From Solirubrum puertoriconensis (GTDB lineage: Bacteria > Bacteroidota > Bacteroidia > Cytophagales > Hymenobacteraceae), in the NCBI RefSeq assembly GCF_001483135.1, contig NZ_LNAL01000008.1, positions 1,178,001 to 1,242,000 on the forward strand: DNA of 64,000 nucleotides. Reading direction: 5' to 3'. Below the pieces are notes generated by a model, which searched no databases, was not told the DNA's origin, and saw nothing but the letters and a program-made list of their open reading frames with translations. The position numbers were made by a program, and so were the translations under genes. This document shows positions 1 through 7,876 of this stretch, piece by piece. How positions within the stretch are numbered: the stretch's first letter is position 1; each line of letters begins with the position of its first letter.

Positions 1-393
1 GCCGAGCTCGGCCTGGAGGCTGCCCTGCAGGATATCTGCCGCAGCCTTAGCACAGGCATGCTGCACATGCAATGCCTGATACTGCTCGACGACGAATTGC
101 CCTTAACCTTGCAAGTAGCCTTGTACCGCTTAGCGCAGGAATTGGCCCAGAACATTGTAAAGCACGCCGGCGCCACCCAGGCCACTCTGGAGGTAGCCAC
201 GCGCCCCGGTTGGGTGGTGATGCAAATTGAAGACAACGGCTGCGGCTTTGTGCCCGAAGAACCGACTACCGGCATTGGCCTCAAAACCCTGCGCGACCGG
301 GTCGACCTGATTGGCGGAACCACGCACATCAGCACCTCGGCCCGGCAGGGCACGCGCATTCAGGTGCGCATACCGCTGCCGGCGGCCAATTAG
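1..393 (+). CDS. Sensor histidine kinase, C-terminal part (5' end outside window)
   Basis: This is the C-terminal ATP-binding (HATPase_c) half of a two-component sensor kinase of the NarX/DegS type, which would phosphorylate a LuxR-type response regulator. The reading frame is open from base 1, so the gene starts upstream. Visible motifs are an N-box-like ELAQNIVKHA, the G1 box DNGCGF and the G2 box GIGLKTLRDRV, typical of HisKA_3 kinases. The phospho-accepting His region and sensor domain lie outside the window. Its TAG stop overlaps the TAA stop of the convergent downstream gene in the four bases TTAG. The partner regulator is not visible. Confidence 0.88.
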   Translation, partial: AELGLEAALQDICRSLSTGMLHMQCLILLDDELPLTLQVALYRLAQELAQNIVKHAGATQATLEVATRPGWVVMQIEDNGCGFVPEEPTTGIGLKTLRDRVDLIGGTTHISTSARQGTRIQVRIPLPAAN

Positions 394-1127
394 GCGAGCT
401 GGCCTAGGTCGAGCACCGCGCCGGGCTGCAGGGCATGAATGCGCACATCGGCTTCGGCTGATAAGTGCGCTTGCAGTTGCTCGGGCGTGCCTTTCAGGGC
501 GGGGTAGGTGCCGTAGTGGAAAGGCACTACGTGGCGCACCTGCAGCAGGCGTGCAGCGCAGGCCGCCTCCAACGGGCCCATGGTGTACTGGTCGCCGATG
601 GGCAGCAGCGCCACGGTGGGTTGGTACAGCTCGGCCAGCAGGCGCATGTCGCCAAACACGGCTGTGTCGCCGGCGGCGTACACCACCGCGCCATCAGAGA
701 AACGCAGGATAAAACCTACGCCCTCGTGCGGGAAGCCGGCCGTGCCATCGGGCAAATCGATGTGGGCGCTGTGGAAAGCCAGCGTCATGGTGATGCGCAC
801 GCCTAGCACCTCAATTGAGCCGCCTTTGTTCATGGGCTCGAACTGCGCAGTGGGCACGCCTTGGCTGTAAAGGTAAAAGCGCACTTGCGGCTGGGCGATG
901 CAGCGGGCACCGGTGCGGGCCAGCAGCTCGGCTAGATTCGCGTCGAAGTGGTCGTCGTGGCCGTGGGTGACCAGCACCAAGTCGGCCTGCTCGGGCTGCC
1001 ACAGGTGCTCGGGCACGAATGGGTTGTTGGTAAACCACGGGTCGATGAGAATAACGCGGCCCTCAGGCGAGGTGAGGCGAAAGGCCGCGTGGCCCAGAAA
1101 CTGCAGCTGCGTGCTGGCGTTTGGCAT
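390..1127 (-). CDS. Metal-dependent hydrolase, MBL fold (UPF0173-like)
   Basis: A 245-residue cytoplasmic metallo-beta-lactamase-fold hydrolase. The metal-binding signature HGHDDH is at about residues 55-60 (HxHxDH). It is preceded by LIDPWFTNNP, and followed by AGDTAVFGDM, which supplies an Asp ligand, and FHYGTYPAL, which supplies the last His. This set matches the UPF0173 / YtkL-like family, whose substrate is unknown. The start at MPNASTQLQF is chosen because the conserved fold begins there (FLGHAAFRL); the frame stays open upstream but that part has no family resemblance. It converges on the histidine kinase with a 4-base overlap. A CCTAGG motif lies at 403-408 inside the gene. Confidence 0.85.
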   Translation of the reverse strand: MPNASTQLQFLGHAAFRLTSPEGRVILIDPWFTNNPFVPEHLWQPEQADLVLVTHGHDDHFDANLAELLARTGARCIAQPQVRFYLYSQGVPTAQFEPMNKGGSIEVLGVRITMTLAFHSAHIDLPDGTAGFPHEGVGFILRFSDGAVVYAAGDTAVFGDMRLLAELYQPTVALLPIGDQYTMGPLEAACAARLLQVRHVVPFHYGTYPALKGTPEQLQAHLSAEADVRIHALQPGAVLDLGQLA

Positions 1128-1286
1128 GTGGTGAGGTGCTGGTTGGGGCCGCAAAATAGCGGGTTGGCAGCCTGGGACAGCTAATGACTTGCTGCCCCAC
1201 TGCCAACCTAGCCGATGGGTTTGCGTAGGCCTAGCCCAACCAATCGCACCGGGTACCAACCCCGAAGCCTTCCTTACGCTTACCGC

Positions 1287-1709
1287 ATGCAATCAGCCCC
1301 CGCCACCCTGCGCGTTTATTTCGAAAATGCTTCGGGCCGCGTAGCCGAGCACCCCGAAGGTTTTGCGGTGGTTACCTGGTACAAAGGCACGCGGCAGCTC
1401 GACGACTTCAGGGCGGTGCTTAACCACCTCGACCGCCTGCTGCGCCTGCGCAACGGGAGCAAGCTGCTGGCCGATCAGCGGCTGATGACGCCCTTTACGC
1501 CCGCCGAGAGTAACTGGGTGGTAGAAGACTGGCTGCCCAGGGCCGTGGGCGAAGGGCCCTACCGCTACGCCGCCGTGCTGCTGCCGCTCGATGTGTTTGC
1601 TCGGCTTTCAACCAAAAACGTGCTGTCGGAGTCGCAGGAGAAGTTTCTGGCCTACCAGTTTTGTGCCGATGAGGCGGAAGCCGCGCAGTGGCTGCGGCAG
1701 CTACCGTAG
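1287..1709 (+). CDS. Hypothetical protein (STAS/SpoIIAA-like, common type in Hymenobacteraceae)
   Basis: A 140-residue soluble protein without signal peptide or membrane segment. The N-terminus (LRVYFENASGRVAEHP) reads as beta-strands, followed by FAVVTWYKGTRQLDDFRAVLN and a Leu-rich helix LDRLLRLRNG. This resembles small STAS-like proteins seen in cytophagal genomes, but no catalytic motif is visible, so the function is unknown. The ATG at 1287 is preferred over an upstream TTG-started extension. It is divergent from the MBL hydrolase and converges on the SnoaL-like gene with a gap of 4 bases. Confidence 0.6.
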   Translation: MQSAPATLRVYFENASGRVAEHPEGFAVVTWYKGTRQLDDFRAVLNHLDRLLRLRNGSKLLADQRLMTPFTPAESNWVVEDWLPRAVGEGPYRYAAVLLPLDVFARLSTKNVLSESQEKFLAYQFCADEAEAAQWLRQLP

Positions 1710-1713
1710 CCAA

Positions 1714-2109
1714 TCAGGCCATCGGCATGCTGCTGTTCCAAATGTCGCGGTGCAGCTTCCACTGACTGCCTTCGTGCTTCCAAACGGCCAGGTACTTGCC
1801 GCGGTCGACGAGTTGGTGCGCTTCGCCAAACAGCCGGTAAGTGCCTATTTCAATGGCCGTATCATCGTCGAGCTGCTCTACCTCCACGGGGTGCAGCGCC
1901 GCCTCCCGAATACCGCTTTGCATGGCGGCTTGCCAATAAGCAGCAATGTTCTCCTGGCCTACCACCGGCTCGTGGCCCGAGGGCAGCACCGTGCCGCTGG
2001 TGGTATAAAGCCGAGCCAGCCCAGGAGCATCGGCGCGCCCAAACGTGCGCTCAAAAGCCTGGTTGGCCTGCTGTATTTCGTCCATAATCGTTACCGACAG
2101 CGAATCCAT
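1714..2109 (-). CDS. SnoaL-like / DUF4440 family protein (NTF2-like fold)
   Basis: A 131-residue protein of the NTF2-like superfamily. The pattern is IQQANQAFERTFGRADAPGLARLYTTSGTVLPSG, then WQAAMQSG, then VDRGKYLAVWKHEGSQWKLHRDIWNS. That is the usual order for YybH/DUF4440 proteins: an alpha-helical cap, a pocket Tyr/Asp region, and C-terminal strands with a GKYLxVWK motif. Such proteins bind or isomerise small molecules, but the substrate cannot be inferred here. A second possible start is the Met at residue 9. The gene is monocistronic and converges on the neighbour that ends at 1709. Confidence 0.7.
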   Translation of the reverse strand: MDSLSVTIMDEIQQANQAFERTFGRADAPGLARLYTTSGTVLPSGHEPVVGQENIAAYWQAAMQSGIREAALHPVEVEQLDDDTAIEIGTYRLFGEAHQLVDRGKYLAVWKHEGSQWKLHRDIWNSSMPMA

Positions 2110-2216
2110 AGGGCAGGAGATTAGGTGATGATCGACAAATACTTACCTGTCAGGATAAGGTATAGCATTCTTTCGATACTCCGCGCCCGCGCCGACTACA
2201 TTCTTCCGGTAGGTTG

Positions 2217-2265
2217 GCTGCCCTAGGTGCCAACGCAAGCTGCTGCGCTGGGCACCTAGGGCAGC
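2217..2265 (-). terminator. Perfect 15-bp inverted repeat with CCTAGG in both arms, after the PD40 lipoprotein
   Basis: The arms 2217-2231 and 2251-2265 are exact reverse complements of 15 bp, with a 19-base loop. Each arm contains CCCTAGGTGCC or its complement. It lies 9 bases beyond the stop of the minus-strand PD40 gene, where a transcript-ending hairpin is expected, but there is no T-run, so factor-independent termination is uncertain. Confidence 0.6.
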
Positions 2266-2274
2266 ACCAGTGCT

Positions 2275-3261
2275 TTAGCGGCTCGCGCTAGCGTGGGCTT
2301 TGCCTGTTTGCAGCCGCACCCGGTACAGGTTGCTTTGCCCGTTCAGCACGTTGGCAGGGGCTCCTTCGGCGGCAGTGCGCATGCTGCCAAAATACAGCCA
2401 CTGCCCATCGGCTGAGAGGGTAGGCGTAAAATCGAACTGGGCCGAGTTGAGCCCGCCGGGCAGGTGCACCGCAGCGCCCCAGCCGGTTTCGGTGCGGGGT
2501 GCGGCGTACAGGTCGCCGCCGCCCAGGCCGTTGCCACGGTCGCTCCAGAACAGCAGCCAGCGGCCGTCGCGGGTTACCTCAAAGTCACTTTCCGATGCTT
2601 TGGAGTTGAGCTCGGGCCCTAGGTTTTCGGGTGCCTCGAAGCGGCCTTGCACCAGGCGCGAGCGGTAGGCATCGAGGCCGCCGTGGCCGCTGCGCCGCGC
2701 CGAGCTAAAGTACAAGTAGCCCTCGTGGAAGGAGGGCCCCAGTTCCATGCCCTTGCCGTTAATGTCTGGCCCTAGGTGCTGCGGCGGGCCCCAGGTGCGG
2801 CCGTTCCAGGTTACCTGCCACAAGTCTAGGTCGCGGCGGGTGGAGTCGCGGCCCGCGGTGGGGCGGTCGGAGGCAAAGTACAGCGTGCGGCCATCGGGGC
2901 TGAAGGTGGGGTCGGAGTCGGCGTAGCGCCCATCGGTAAACGCTACCGGCTGCGGCGCCTGCCACTGCCCGCGCTCCATACGGCTGATGAAAATGTGTGC
3001 GTCCTGAAAATCGGGCTTGCTGCGCGCAAACACCAGCGTGCGGCCATCGGGCGTGAGGCTGGGGTTGTACTCGTTGGCTTCGGTAGAGAGCGTGCCCGGC
3101 CCCACCAGCTCGGCCGGTGCGGCAGTTAGTACACTAAAATCAGGCACGGGCGCAAGCCGTTGCGAAGTAGTTGCCGGGCGGGTGCAGCTCAGCCCAACCA
3201 CACCAAGCAAACCCAGCGCAGCGGGCCGCAGCAGCAGCCGTTGGTAAGCAAATCGGAGCAT
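2275..3261 (-). CDS. PD40 (WD40-like) beta-propeller lipoprotein
   Basis: A 328-residue exported lipoprotein. The N-terminus has a hydrophobic stretch ending in the lipobox GLSC at about residues 23-26. The body holds TolB-like PD40 repeats with the motifs NPSLTPDGRTLVFAR, DPTFSPDGRTLYFASDRP, LGPSFHEGYLYFSSARR, DFEVTRDGRWLLFWSDRG and TPTLSADGQWLYFGSMR. That makes at least five blades, with the SDR-type turn typical of the family. It has no OmpA domain, so it differs from the PorE-like protein at 30 kb. It probably sits in the outer or inner membrane facing the periplasm and acts in binding or scaffolding; no enzymatic residues are recognised. Confidence 0.82.
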   Translation of the reverse strand: MLRFAYQRLLLRPAALGLLGVVGLSCTRPATTSQRLAPVPDFSVLTAAPAELVGPGTLSTEANEYNPSLTPDGRTLVFARSKPDFQDAHIFISRMERGQWQAPQPVAFTDGRYADSDPTFSPDGRTLYFASDRPTAGRDSTRRDLDLWQVTWNGRTWGPPQHLGPDINGKGMELGPSFHEGYLYFSSARRSGHGGLDAYRSRLVQGRFEAPENLGPELNSKASESDFEVTRDGRWLLFWSDRGNGLGGGDLYAAPRTETGWGAAVHLPGGLNSAQFDFTPTLSADGQWLYFGSMRTAAEGAPANVLNGQSNLYRVRLQTGKAHASASR

Positions 3262-3262
3262 A

Positions 3263-3295
3263 AGTCAGTAGCCAAAAGGTTGTGCGTTACTGACT
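3263..3295 (-). promoter_or_regulatory. 8-bp inverted repeat just upstream of the PD40 gene start
   Basis: AGTCAGTA (3263-3270) and TACTGACT (3288-3295) form a perfect inverted repeat one base outside the start codon. It could be a leader hairpin that masks translation initiation or a dimeric operator. Only the symmetry is seen; function is inferred. Confidence 0.3.
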
Positions 3296-3418
3296 AGGCA
3301 CGGCTCAGGTAAGTTGCAAAAGCCAGCCCACATGATGATGTGAGAACCGCGTTTGCAGCGTGTTTGAGCGGTTTTGCTACCGGCACCTAGGGGCTACCGC
3401 GCTTGTTGCGCTCATCGA

Positions 3419-3512
3419 ACGTCATGCTGAGCGCAGTCGAAGCATCTCTACCGCTTCGCTGAGTGGTAGAATACTACCGGAAGAGATGCTTCGATTGCGC
3501 TCAGCATGACGT
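3419..3512. repeat. Dispersed repeat family A, full inverted copy
   Basis: The arms 3419-3449 and 3482-3512 match as reverse complements over 31 bp with a single mismatch. The arm core is GTCATGCTGAGCGCAGTCGA followed by AGCATCTCT. The same sequence recurs at 7000-7305 and, degraded, at 27650-27773. It contains no gene and lies between the PD40 gene start and the end of the next minus-strand gene. It behaves like a REP or MITE-type intergenic palindrome. Confidence 0.85.
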
Positions 3513-3538
3513 GCTAAGCTTTTCAGACACAACTTAAA

Positions 3539-3985
3539 TTAAGCCACGCCTGCAACATTAAGCCGTGTAAGCTGAGGCACCGCAACGGGTAGCTGGGTGC
3601 GGAGCAGCAGGGCCGCAATGGGCCCCGGCAGCTCGGCCAGGCGCAGCGGCTGGGCCGGGCGCGCTACCAGGTGGTACTGCGTATCGCGGTGCTCGTGCAG
3701 ATTGGTTTTGTCGAACGAGTACAGGCCGCGGCGGGCGTAGCGTACAAAGCCTTCGGCGTTGCGGCCGCTCTGGGCAGCGTTGGCTTCGGGCTGCACCAGC
3801 GCGGCGGCTTCGGTTTCGGGCAACGTCAGGAAGTACTGGTGCAGCTGCAGTAAGTCCTCTTCCGAAGCGGCTACCGACTCGGGCAGCACGCCGCCGCCCG
3901 AGGCCACATGCACTACGTGGCCCTCGCTATCCACCGCAAACCAATCGATGTCGGCGTGTTCCTGGTTTAGTTCGTCGATGCGCAT
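3539..3985 (-). CDS. Hypothetical protein
   Basis: A 148-residue soluble protein that I do not recognise. The N-terminus MRIDELNQEHADIDWFAVDS continues into GHVVHVASGGGVLPESVAAS, then a Glu/Leu-rich helix and a C-terminal Pro/Leu-rich segment. The 'IDWFAVD..GHVVH' opening is like that of small immunity or regulatory proteins in Bacteroidota that begin with a beta-hairpin, but no family is assigned. The start at 3985 is favoured because the upstream extension is low in secondary structure and would read into intergenic DNA. No operon partner. Confidence 0.6.
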   Translation of the reverse strand: MRIDELNQEHADIDWFAVDSEGHVVHVASGGGVLPESVAASEEDLLQLHQYFLTLPETEAAALVQPEANAAQSGRNAEGFVRYARRGLYSFDKTNLHEHRDTQYHLVARPAQPLRLAELPGPIAALLLRTQLPVAVPQLTRLNVAGVA

Positions 3986-4653
3986 GGGGCAGCAGTGGTA
4001 AGCAATTGTACGGGCTGCAAAGGTACCGCCTGATGGCATCATTGGCTTGGCCAAAGTGGCTGCTTGTGCTGCGTGGCGCTTGTGGTACCTAGGCAACAAG
4101 GAGCCAAATGTGATTGATTTGCTTATACTTGCAGCAGGATAAGCCACTTTCTATTCCAATGGAAATCAACTGAGTTGAACCGCTGACTACGTGCCAGCGC
4201 GCAGGCCGCCCTCTGCAGGCGGCGCCTCTAGGTACTCTCATTGTCAAGGCGTTCGTCGGGCCCCCTTAGCTGGTTCAATAGTCAAACTCAGGTTTATGTA
4301 ATCCATTCATCGGCGGCATTGCCGCGCAGGAGCAGCGCCCAACAACCCAGGCCCGACGAGCTCCTGCCTAGTGGCTTACCATTTCTAACTCAGCCCAATT
4401 CACAGCCGCGCAGCACGCTTAGCCGTGTGCGTTGCTGGCCCTGCCGTTTGCCTGCGAGGGCAAGCCGCACCTAGGGGCTTTGCGATTGGCTTTCGTTGGC
4501 CCCCGATGCGGGCGTTTGGCTGGTAAGCCAATCCTTTCAACTCTGCACTTCGCCTTAGGTCTAGCGCGTGCGCTACGGGGCGGGGGCTTGCCTTACTGCC
4601 GCGGTCGGGCCGGGCAGGGGCGTGCATTGTTCACCCCAAATCCGCATCAAGCC
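3986..4653. other. 668-bp region without a recognised gene
   Basis: Neither strand holds a convincing reading frame, tRNA, inverted repeat or family A/B/C copy. A frame-compatible upstream extension of the ABC-F gene exists here but is of low quality. CCTAGG occurs near 4088 and 4470. The region presumably carries the promoters of the flanking divergent genes; no clear TAnnTTTG match was found. Confidence 0.5.
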
Positions 4654-6246
4654 ATGAGTATCGTTGCCAACGCGCTTGCCTATACCCACCCCGACCGCGA
4701 AATCCTGTTCCAGAACCTGCACTTCAGCGTGCCCAAGGGCGGCAAGGCCTCGGTGGTGGGGCACAATGGCGTGGGCAAATCCACGCTGCTGCAGGTAATT
4801 GCCGGGCGCATACCGCCCTCGGCTGGCGAGGTGGCGCTGCCCGAGCCGCCCTACTACGTGCCCCAGCACCTAGGCCAGTACGACAACCTCTCAGTAGCCG
4901 AAGCTCTTGGCGTGGCCGGCAAGCTGCAGGCCCTGCACGCCATCCTGGCCGGCGATGCTGCGCCCGAGCACTTCGCTGCCCTCAACGACGATTGGGACGT
5001 GGAGGAGCGCATTGGCGCTGCCATGCAGTTTTGGCAGCTGCAGCACCTAGGGCTCGGGCAGCCCTTGGGCAGCCTGAGCGGCGGCGAAAAAACCAAGGTG
5101 TTTTTGGCCGGAGCGCTGGTGCAGCAGCCCGGTGTTATTCTGCTCGACGAGCCTTCCAACCACCTCGATGCTGCCAGCCGCCGGCTGCTCTACGAGTTTA
5201 TTGGGCGCAGCAAGGCCACAATGCTGGTCGTCAGCCACGACCGCGCCCTGCTCAACCTCGTGCAGCTTACCCTGGAGCTTACGCCCACCGCCGTGGAGGC
5301 CTACGGCGGCAACTACGATTTCTACCACGAGCAAAAGCAAACCAAAGTAGCCGCCCTGCAAGCTCAGCTCGATGAGAAGCAGAAAACCCTGCACCAGGCG
5401 CAGCACAAAGCCCGCGAGCTGGCCGAGCAACGGCAAAAGCTGGAGGTGCGCGGCAAAGCGCAAGGCCTGAAAAAAGGCTTGCCGCGTATTGTGCTCGGCA
5501 ACCTCAAAAGCAAAGCCGAACAAAGCTCGGCGCAGCTGAAAGAGGCCCATCAGGAGAAAATTGGCGGCATCAGCCACGAGGTGCAACAGCTCCGCACCCA
5601 GCTGCAAGAGTACAAACCCTTGAAAATCGACCTAAGCCAGTCGGAGCTGCACCGCGGCAAAGTGTTGGTAGAGGCCGAGGCGGTAAACTTCGGCTACGGC
5701 GAGCAGCCGCTGTGGCCGGCGCCGCTCACGTTTCAGATGCGCTCGGGCAGCCGCGTGCGCATTGCCGGCCCCAACGGCGCGGGCAAAACCACCTTGCTCA
5801 AGCTGATGCTCGGCCAGTTGCAGCCCACCGCCGGGCGCATGCAGGTGGCCGGTTTCCGCTGGTTTTACATCGATCAGGATTACTCCATGCTCGATAACCA
5901 GCTCTCGGTGTTCGAGCAGATACAGCGCTACAACTCGCGCGGCCTGCTCGAGCACGAGCTGAAAACCGTGCTGCACTACCACCAGTTTCCGCGCGAGGTG
6001 TGGGAACGGAAGTGCGGCGGCCTGAGCGGCGGCGAGAAAATGAAGCTGCTGCTCTGCTGCCTCACGGCCAGCAACAACGCCCCCGATGTGCTCATTCTCG
6101 ACGAACCCACCAACAACCTCGACCTGCGCAGCCAGCAAGTGCTAACCAACTCGGTTAAGGACTTTGGCGGCTCGGTGTTGCTGATTTCGCACGATCAATA
6201 CTTCGTCGACGAAATAGGTGTGGATACCACCATTACCCTCGGCTGA
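4654..6246 (+). CDS. ABC-F family ATPase
   Basis: A 530-residue soluble twin-ATPase without membrane domains, of the ABC-F class that acts at the ribosomal E site. Domain 1 has Walker A GHNGVGKST (residues 36-44), signature LSGGEKTKVFLAG (141-153) and Walker B VILLDEPSNHLD (161-172). A charged coiled-coil linker rich in Gln/Lys/Glu covers about 225-325. Domain 2 has Walker A GPNGAGKTT (372-380), signature LSGGEKMKLLL (457-467) and Walker B VLILDEPTNNLD (479-490). Both catalytic Glu residues are present. The ATG at 4654 gives the standard N-terminus MSIVANALAY. Whether it gives antibiotic protection or has a housekeeping role cannot be told from sequence. Confidence 0.93.
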   Translation: MSIVANALAYTHPDREILFQNLHFSVPKGGKASVVGHNGVGKSTLLQVIAGRIPPSAGEVALPEPPYYVPQHLGQYDNLSVAEALGVAGKLQALHAILAGDAAPEHFAALNDDWDVEERIGAAMQFWQLQHLGLGQPLGSLSGGEKTKVFLAGALVQQPGVILLDEPSNHLDAASRRLLYEFIGRSKATMLVVSHDRALLNLVQLTLELTPTAVEAYGGNYDFYHEQKQTKVAALQAQLDEKQKTLHQAQHKARELAEQRQKLEVRGKAQGLKKGLPRIVLGNLKSKAEQSSAQLKEAHQEKIGGISHEVQQLRTQLQEYKPLKIDLSQSELHRGKVLVEAEAVNFGYGEQPLWPAPLTFQMRSGSRVRIAGPNGAGKTTLLKLMLGQLQPTAGRMQVAGFRWFYIDQDYSMLDNQLSVFEQIQRYNSRGLLEHELKTVLHYHQFPREVWERKCGGLSGGEKMKLLLCCLTASNNAPDVLILDEPTNNLDLRSQQVLTNSVKDFGGSVLLISHDQYFVDEIGVDTTITLG

Positions 6247-6299
6247 GGTTGCTCCTAGGTGCGTAGCCACACTGCTGCCCCGCTTTTGCCGGGCTGGCG

Positions 6300-6307
6300 T
6301 AGCTTTG
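6300..6307 (+). promoter_or_regulatory. Candidate -7 element (TAGCTTTG) for nudK
   Basis: TAGCTTTG matches the Bacteroidota -7 consensus TAnnTTTG exactly and ends 22 bases before the nudK ATG. No good -33 TTTG is seen at the expected spacing. Confidence 0.45.
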
Positions 6308-6329
6308 TGCGACCAACGCCCCAGCCATC

Positions 6330-6917
6330 ATGTTCAACCCCGAGGTTCGCATCAAGCAAACCGAGTTACTCTCCGACGACTGGTACACGCTGCACAAGTA
6401 CACCTTTGAGCTGCAGCAGCACGACGGCGACTGGTGCCACCAAAGCCGCGAGGTGTACGACCGCGGCAACGGCGCCGTAATCCTGCTCTACAACCTCGAG
6501 CGGCGCGCGGTGGTGCTCACGCGGCAGTTTCGGCTGCCCACCTACCTCAACGGCAACCCCACGGGCATGCTCATCGAGGCGCCCGCCGGCCTGCTCGACG
6601 ACGACCACCCCGAAGACTGCGTACGCCGCGAAGCCGAAGAAGAAACCGGCTACCGCGTGCACCACGTGCAAAAGGTGTTCGAGGCTTACATGTCGCCGGG
6701 CTCGGTAACGGAAATCGTGTACTTCTTCGTGGCCGAGTACCTCGACGACCACCGCATGCACGCCGGTGGCGGCGTAGTGCACGAGCAGGAAAACATCGAG
6801 GTGCTGGAGCTGCCCTTTACCGAAGCTCTGCGCATGGTAGCTACCGGCGAAATCAAAGACGCCAAAACCATTATGCTGCTTCAATACGCCCAAATCCACG
6901 GCCTGGTGCAGCCCTAG
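6330..6917 (+). CDS. nudK: NUDIX hydrolase, GDP-mannose pyrophosphatase NudK type
   Basis: A 195-residue Nudix enzyme that hydrolyses a nucleoside-diphosphate linkage, probably GDP-mannose to GMP and mannose-1-phosphate. The Nudix box spans about residues 87-109 ([13 protein letters not shown] then [10 protein letters not shown]). It is followed by [21 protein letters not shown] and [18 protein letters not shown], and ends with [12 protein letters not shown]. These segments match the known NudK pattern, including the SPG and GEIxDxKT motifs, and the length is right for NudK. Its stop codon lies inside a CCCTAGGT motif. It is monocistronic; downstream are repeats A and B. Confidence 0.88.
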   Translation: MFNPEVRIKQTELLSDDWYTLHKYTFELQQHDGDWCHQSREVYDRGNGAVILLYNLERRAVVLTRQFRLPTYLNGNPTGMLIEAPAGLLDDDHPEDCVRREAEEETGYRVHHVQKVFEAYMSPGSVTEIVYFFVAEYLDDHRMHAGGGVVHEQENIEVLELPFTEALRMVATGEIKDAKTIMLLQYAQIHGLVQP

Positions 6918-6999
6918 GTCCCCAGTCGCCTAGGTGCGCCCACACACCCGGCAGAGGCGTTACCCACAGGACTCGTAACGGGATAACAACAATTTATAC

Positions 7000-7305
7000 C
7001 GTCATGCTGAGCTTGTCGAAGCATCTCTATTGCTTCGTTGCGCGGTGTAGCGCGGACTTTAGTCCGCGTTTGCCAGAACGAGCGGCGCCGCAGTAGCGCG
7101 GACTCTGTAGTCCGCGTCCACAGATAGTAACTTCTGGTGCCTAGGTCGATTATCTGAGGAATGTATCTGGGGGCTGCGGACTGCAAAGTCCGCGCTACAT
7201 CTCGTTTCGGCGCATTTGCGCTGGCTGCATCGTTCACGCAAACGCGGACTAAAGTCCGCGCTACACCGTTCTGTAGAGATACTTCGGCCGGGCTCAGCAT
7301 GACGG
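7000..7305. repeat. Composite repeat: family B palindromes nested between family A arms
   Basis: The outer arms are family A copies, 7000-7028 and 7275-7305 in opposite orientation. Inside, 7043-7073 and 7238-7268 form a perfect 31-bp inverted repeat of family B, with core GCGCGGACTTTAGTCCGCG. A second, inner B pair lies at 7093-7116 and 7176-7198. Each B arm is itself a short palindrome. No reading frame inside looks real. It fills the convergent gap between nudK and the HxlR gene, so it may also end transcripts. Confidence 0.85.
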
Positions 7306-7396
7306 GCTACATGTGCAGGCTGAACACGCCGAAGCTGACGAGGCAGTGCCTTACCAGCGTGTCAGCAAACCCACCTAGGCCAACCCAAATACCTGC

Positions 7397-7735
7397 TCAG
7401 GAAATCTGTACCACGCCCTCGATGTGCCGCATGGCCCACTGATCGAGCCTATACAGAATAGGAGCCAGCTCGGCGCCCTTGTGCGTGAGCTGGTAAGTAA
7501 CCTCCGGCGGAAAGCCATTCTGCACGGTGCGCTCCACCAGCCCGGCGCTTTCGAGTTGGCGCAATTGTTCCAGCAACACCTTCTTCGATACCCGCGGGAT
7601 TTCGCGCCACAGCTCCGTAAAGCGCATCGCCCCTGACGACAAGTGGAAGAAAATAATCGGCTTCCATTTGCCCGAAATCAGGTTGAGGGCCACTTTGGTG
7701 GCGCACTGCTCAACTTCGCGGTAGGTATGGCGCAT
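7397..7735 (-). CDS. HxlR family winged-helix transcriptional regulator
   Basis: A 112-residue MarR-like single-domain regulator. The HxlR signature is clear: CATKVALNLISGKWKPIIFFHL, then RFTELWREIPRVSKKVLLEQLRQLESAGLVERT, the winged-helix core, and ending YQLTHKGAELAPILYRLDQW. Only one Cys near the N-terminus is present, as in redox- or ligand-sensing members. A longer frame runs upstream through the neighbouring gene's antisense strand, but the ATG at 7735 gives the standard domain. The gene is divergent from the MBL hydrolase at 7877, with 141 bases between the starts, so it probably controls that gene and itself. Confidence 0.88.
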   Translation of the reverse strand: MRHTYREVEQCATKVALNLISGKWKPIIFFHLSSGAMRFTELWREIPRVSKKVLLEQLRQLESAGLVERTVQNGFPPEVTYQLTHKGAELAPILYRLDQWAMRHIEGVVQIS

Positions 7736-7752
7736 ACTGAGGGAAACCAAAA

Positions 7753-7813
7753 GGTAACTGGGTAACCAGCAGGTAAACTTCTTGAGGCGGCAGGGCAGGG
7801 GGCGCAACCTTTG
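7753..7813 (+). promoter_or_regulatory. Divergent control region: GGTAA repeats and candidate promoter
   Basis: GGTAA occurs three times at 7753, 7761 and 7772, with the near-palindrome CTGGGTAACCAG in the middle; this may be the HxlR operator. A TTG at 7782-7784, a 21-base spacer and AACCTTTG at 7806-7813 resemble the -33/-7 promoter with one -7 mismatch and would serve the gene at 7877. Confidence 0.3.
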
Positions 7814-7876
7814 CCCAGGTCGGGTGTTGGCCGCTAGTGCCGCGCCGCCAAGGTAGTACTCAACCTGCTTACCCCT

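Noticed and set aside
4265-4290. GGTTCAATAGTC, which resembles a tRNA T-loop
   Set aside because: The flanking bases do not form the T-stem or acceptor stem; not a tRNA.
4432-4653. In-frame N-terminal extension of the ABC-F protein
   Set aside because: The ABC domain begins directly at MSIVANALAY; the extension has no homology-like features and reads through intergenic DNA.
7000-7305. Repeats that could suggest a CRISPR array
   Set aside because: The copies are inverted and nested rather than direct and evenly spaced, and no cas genes are present.
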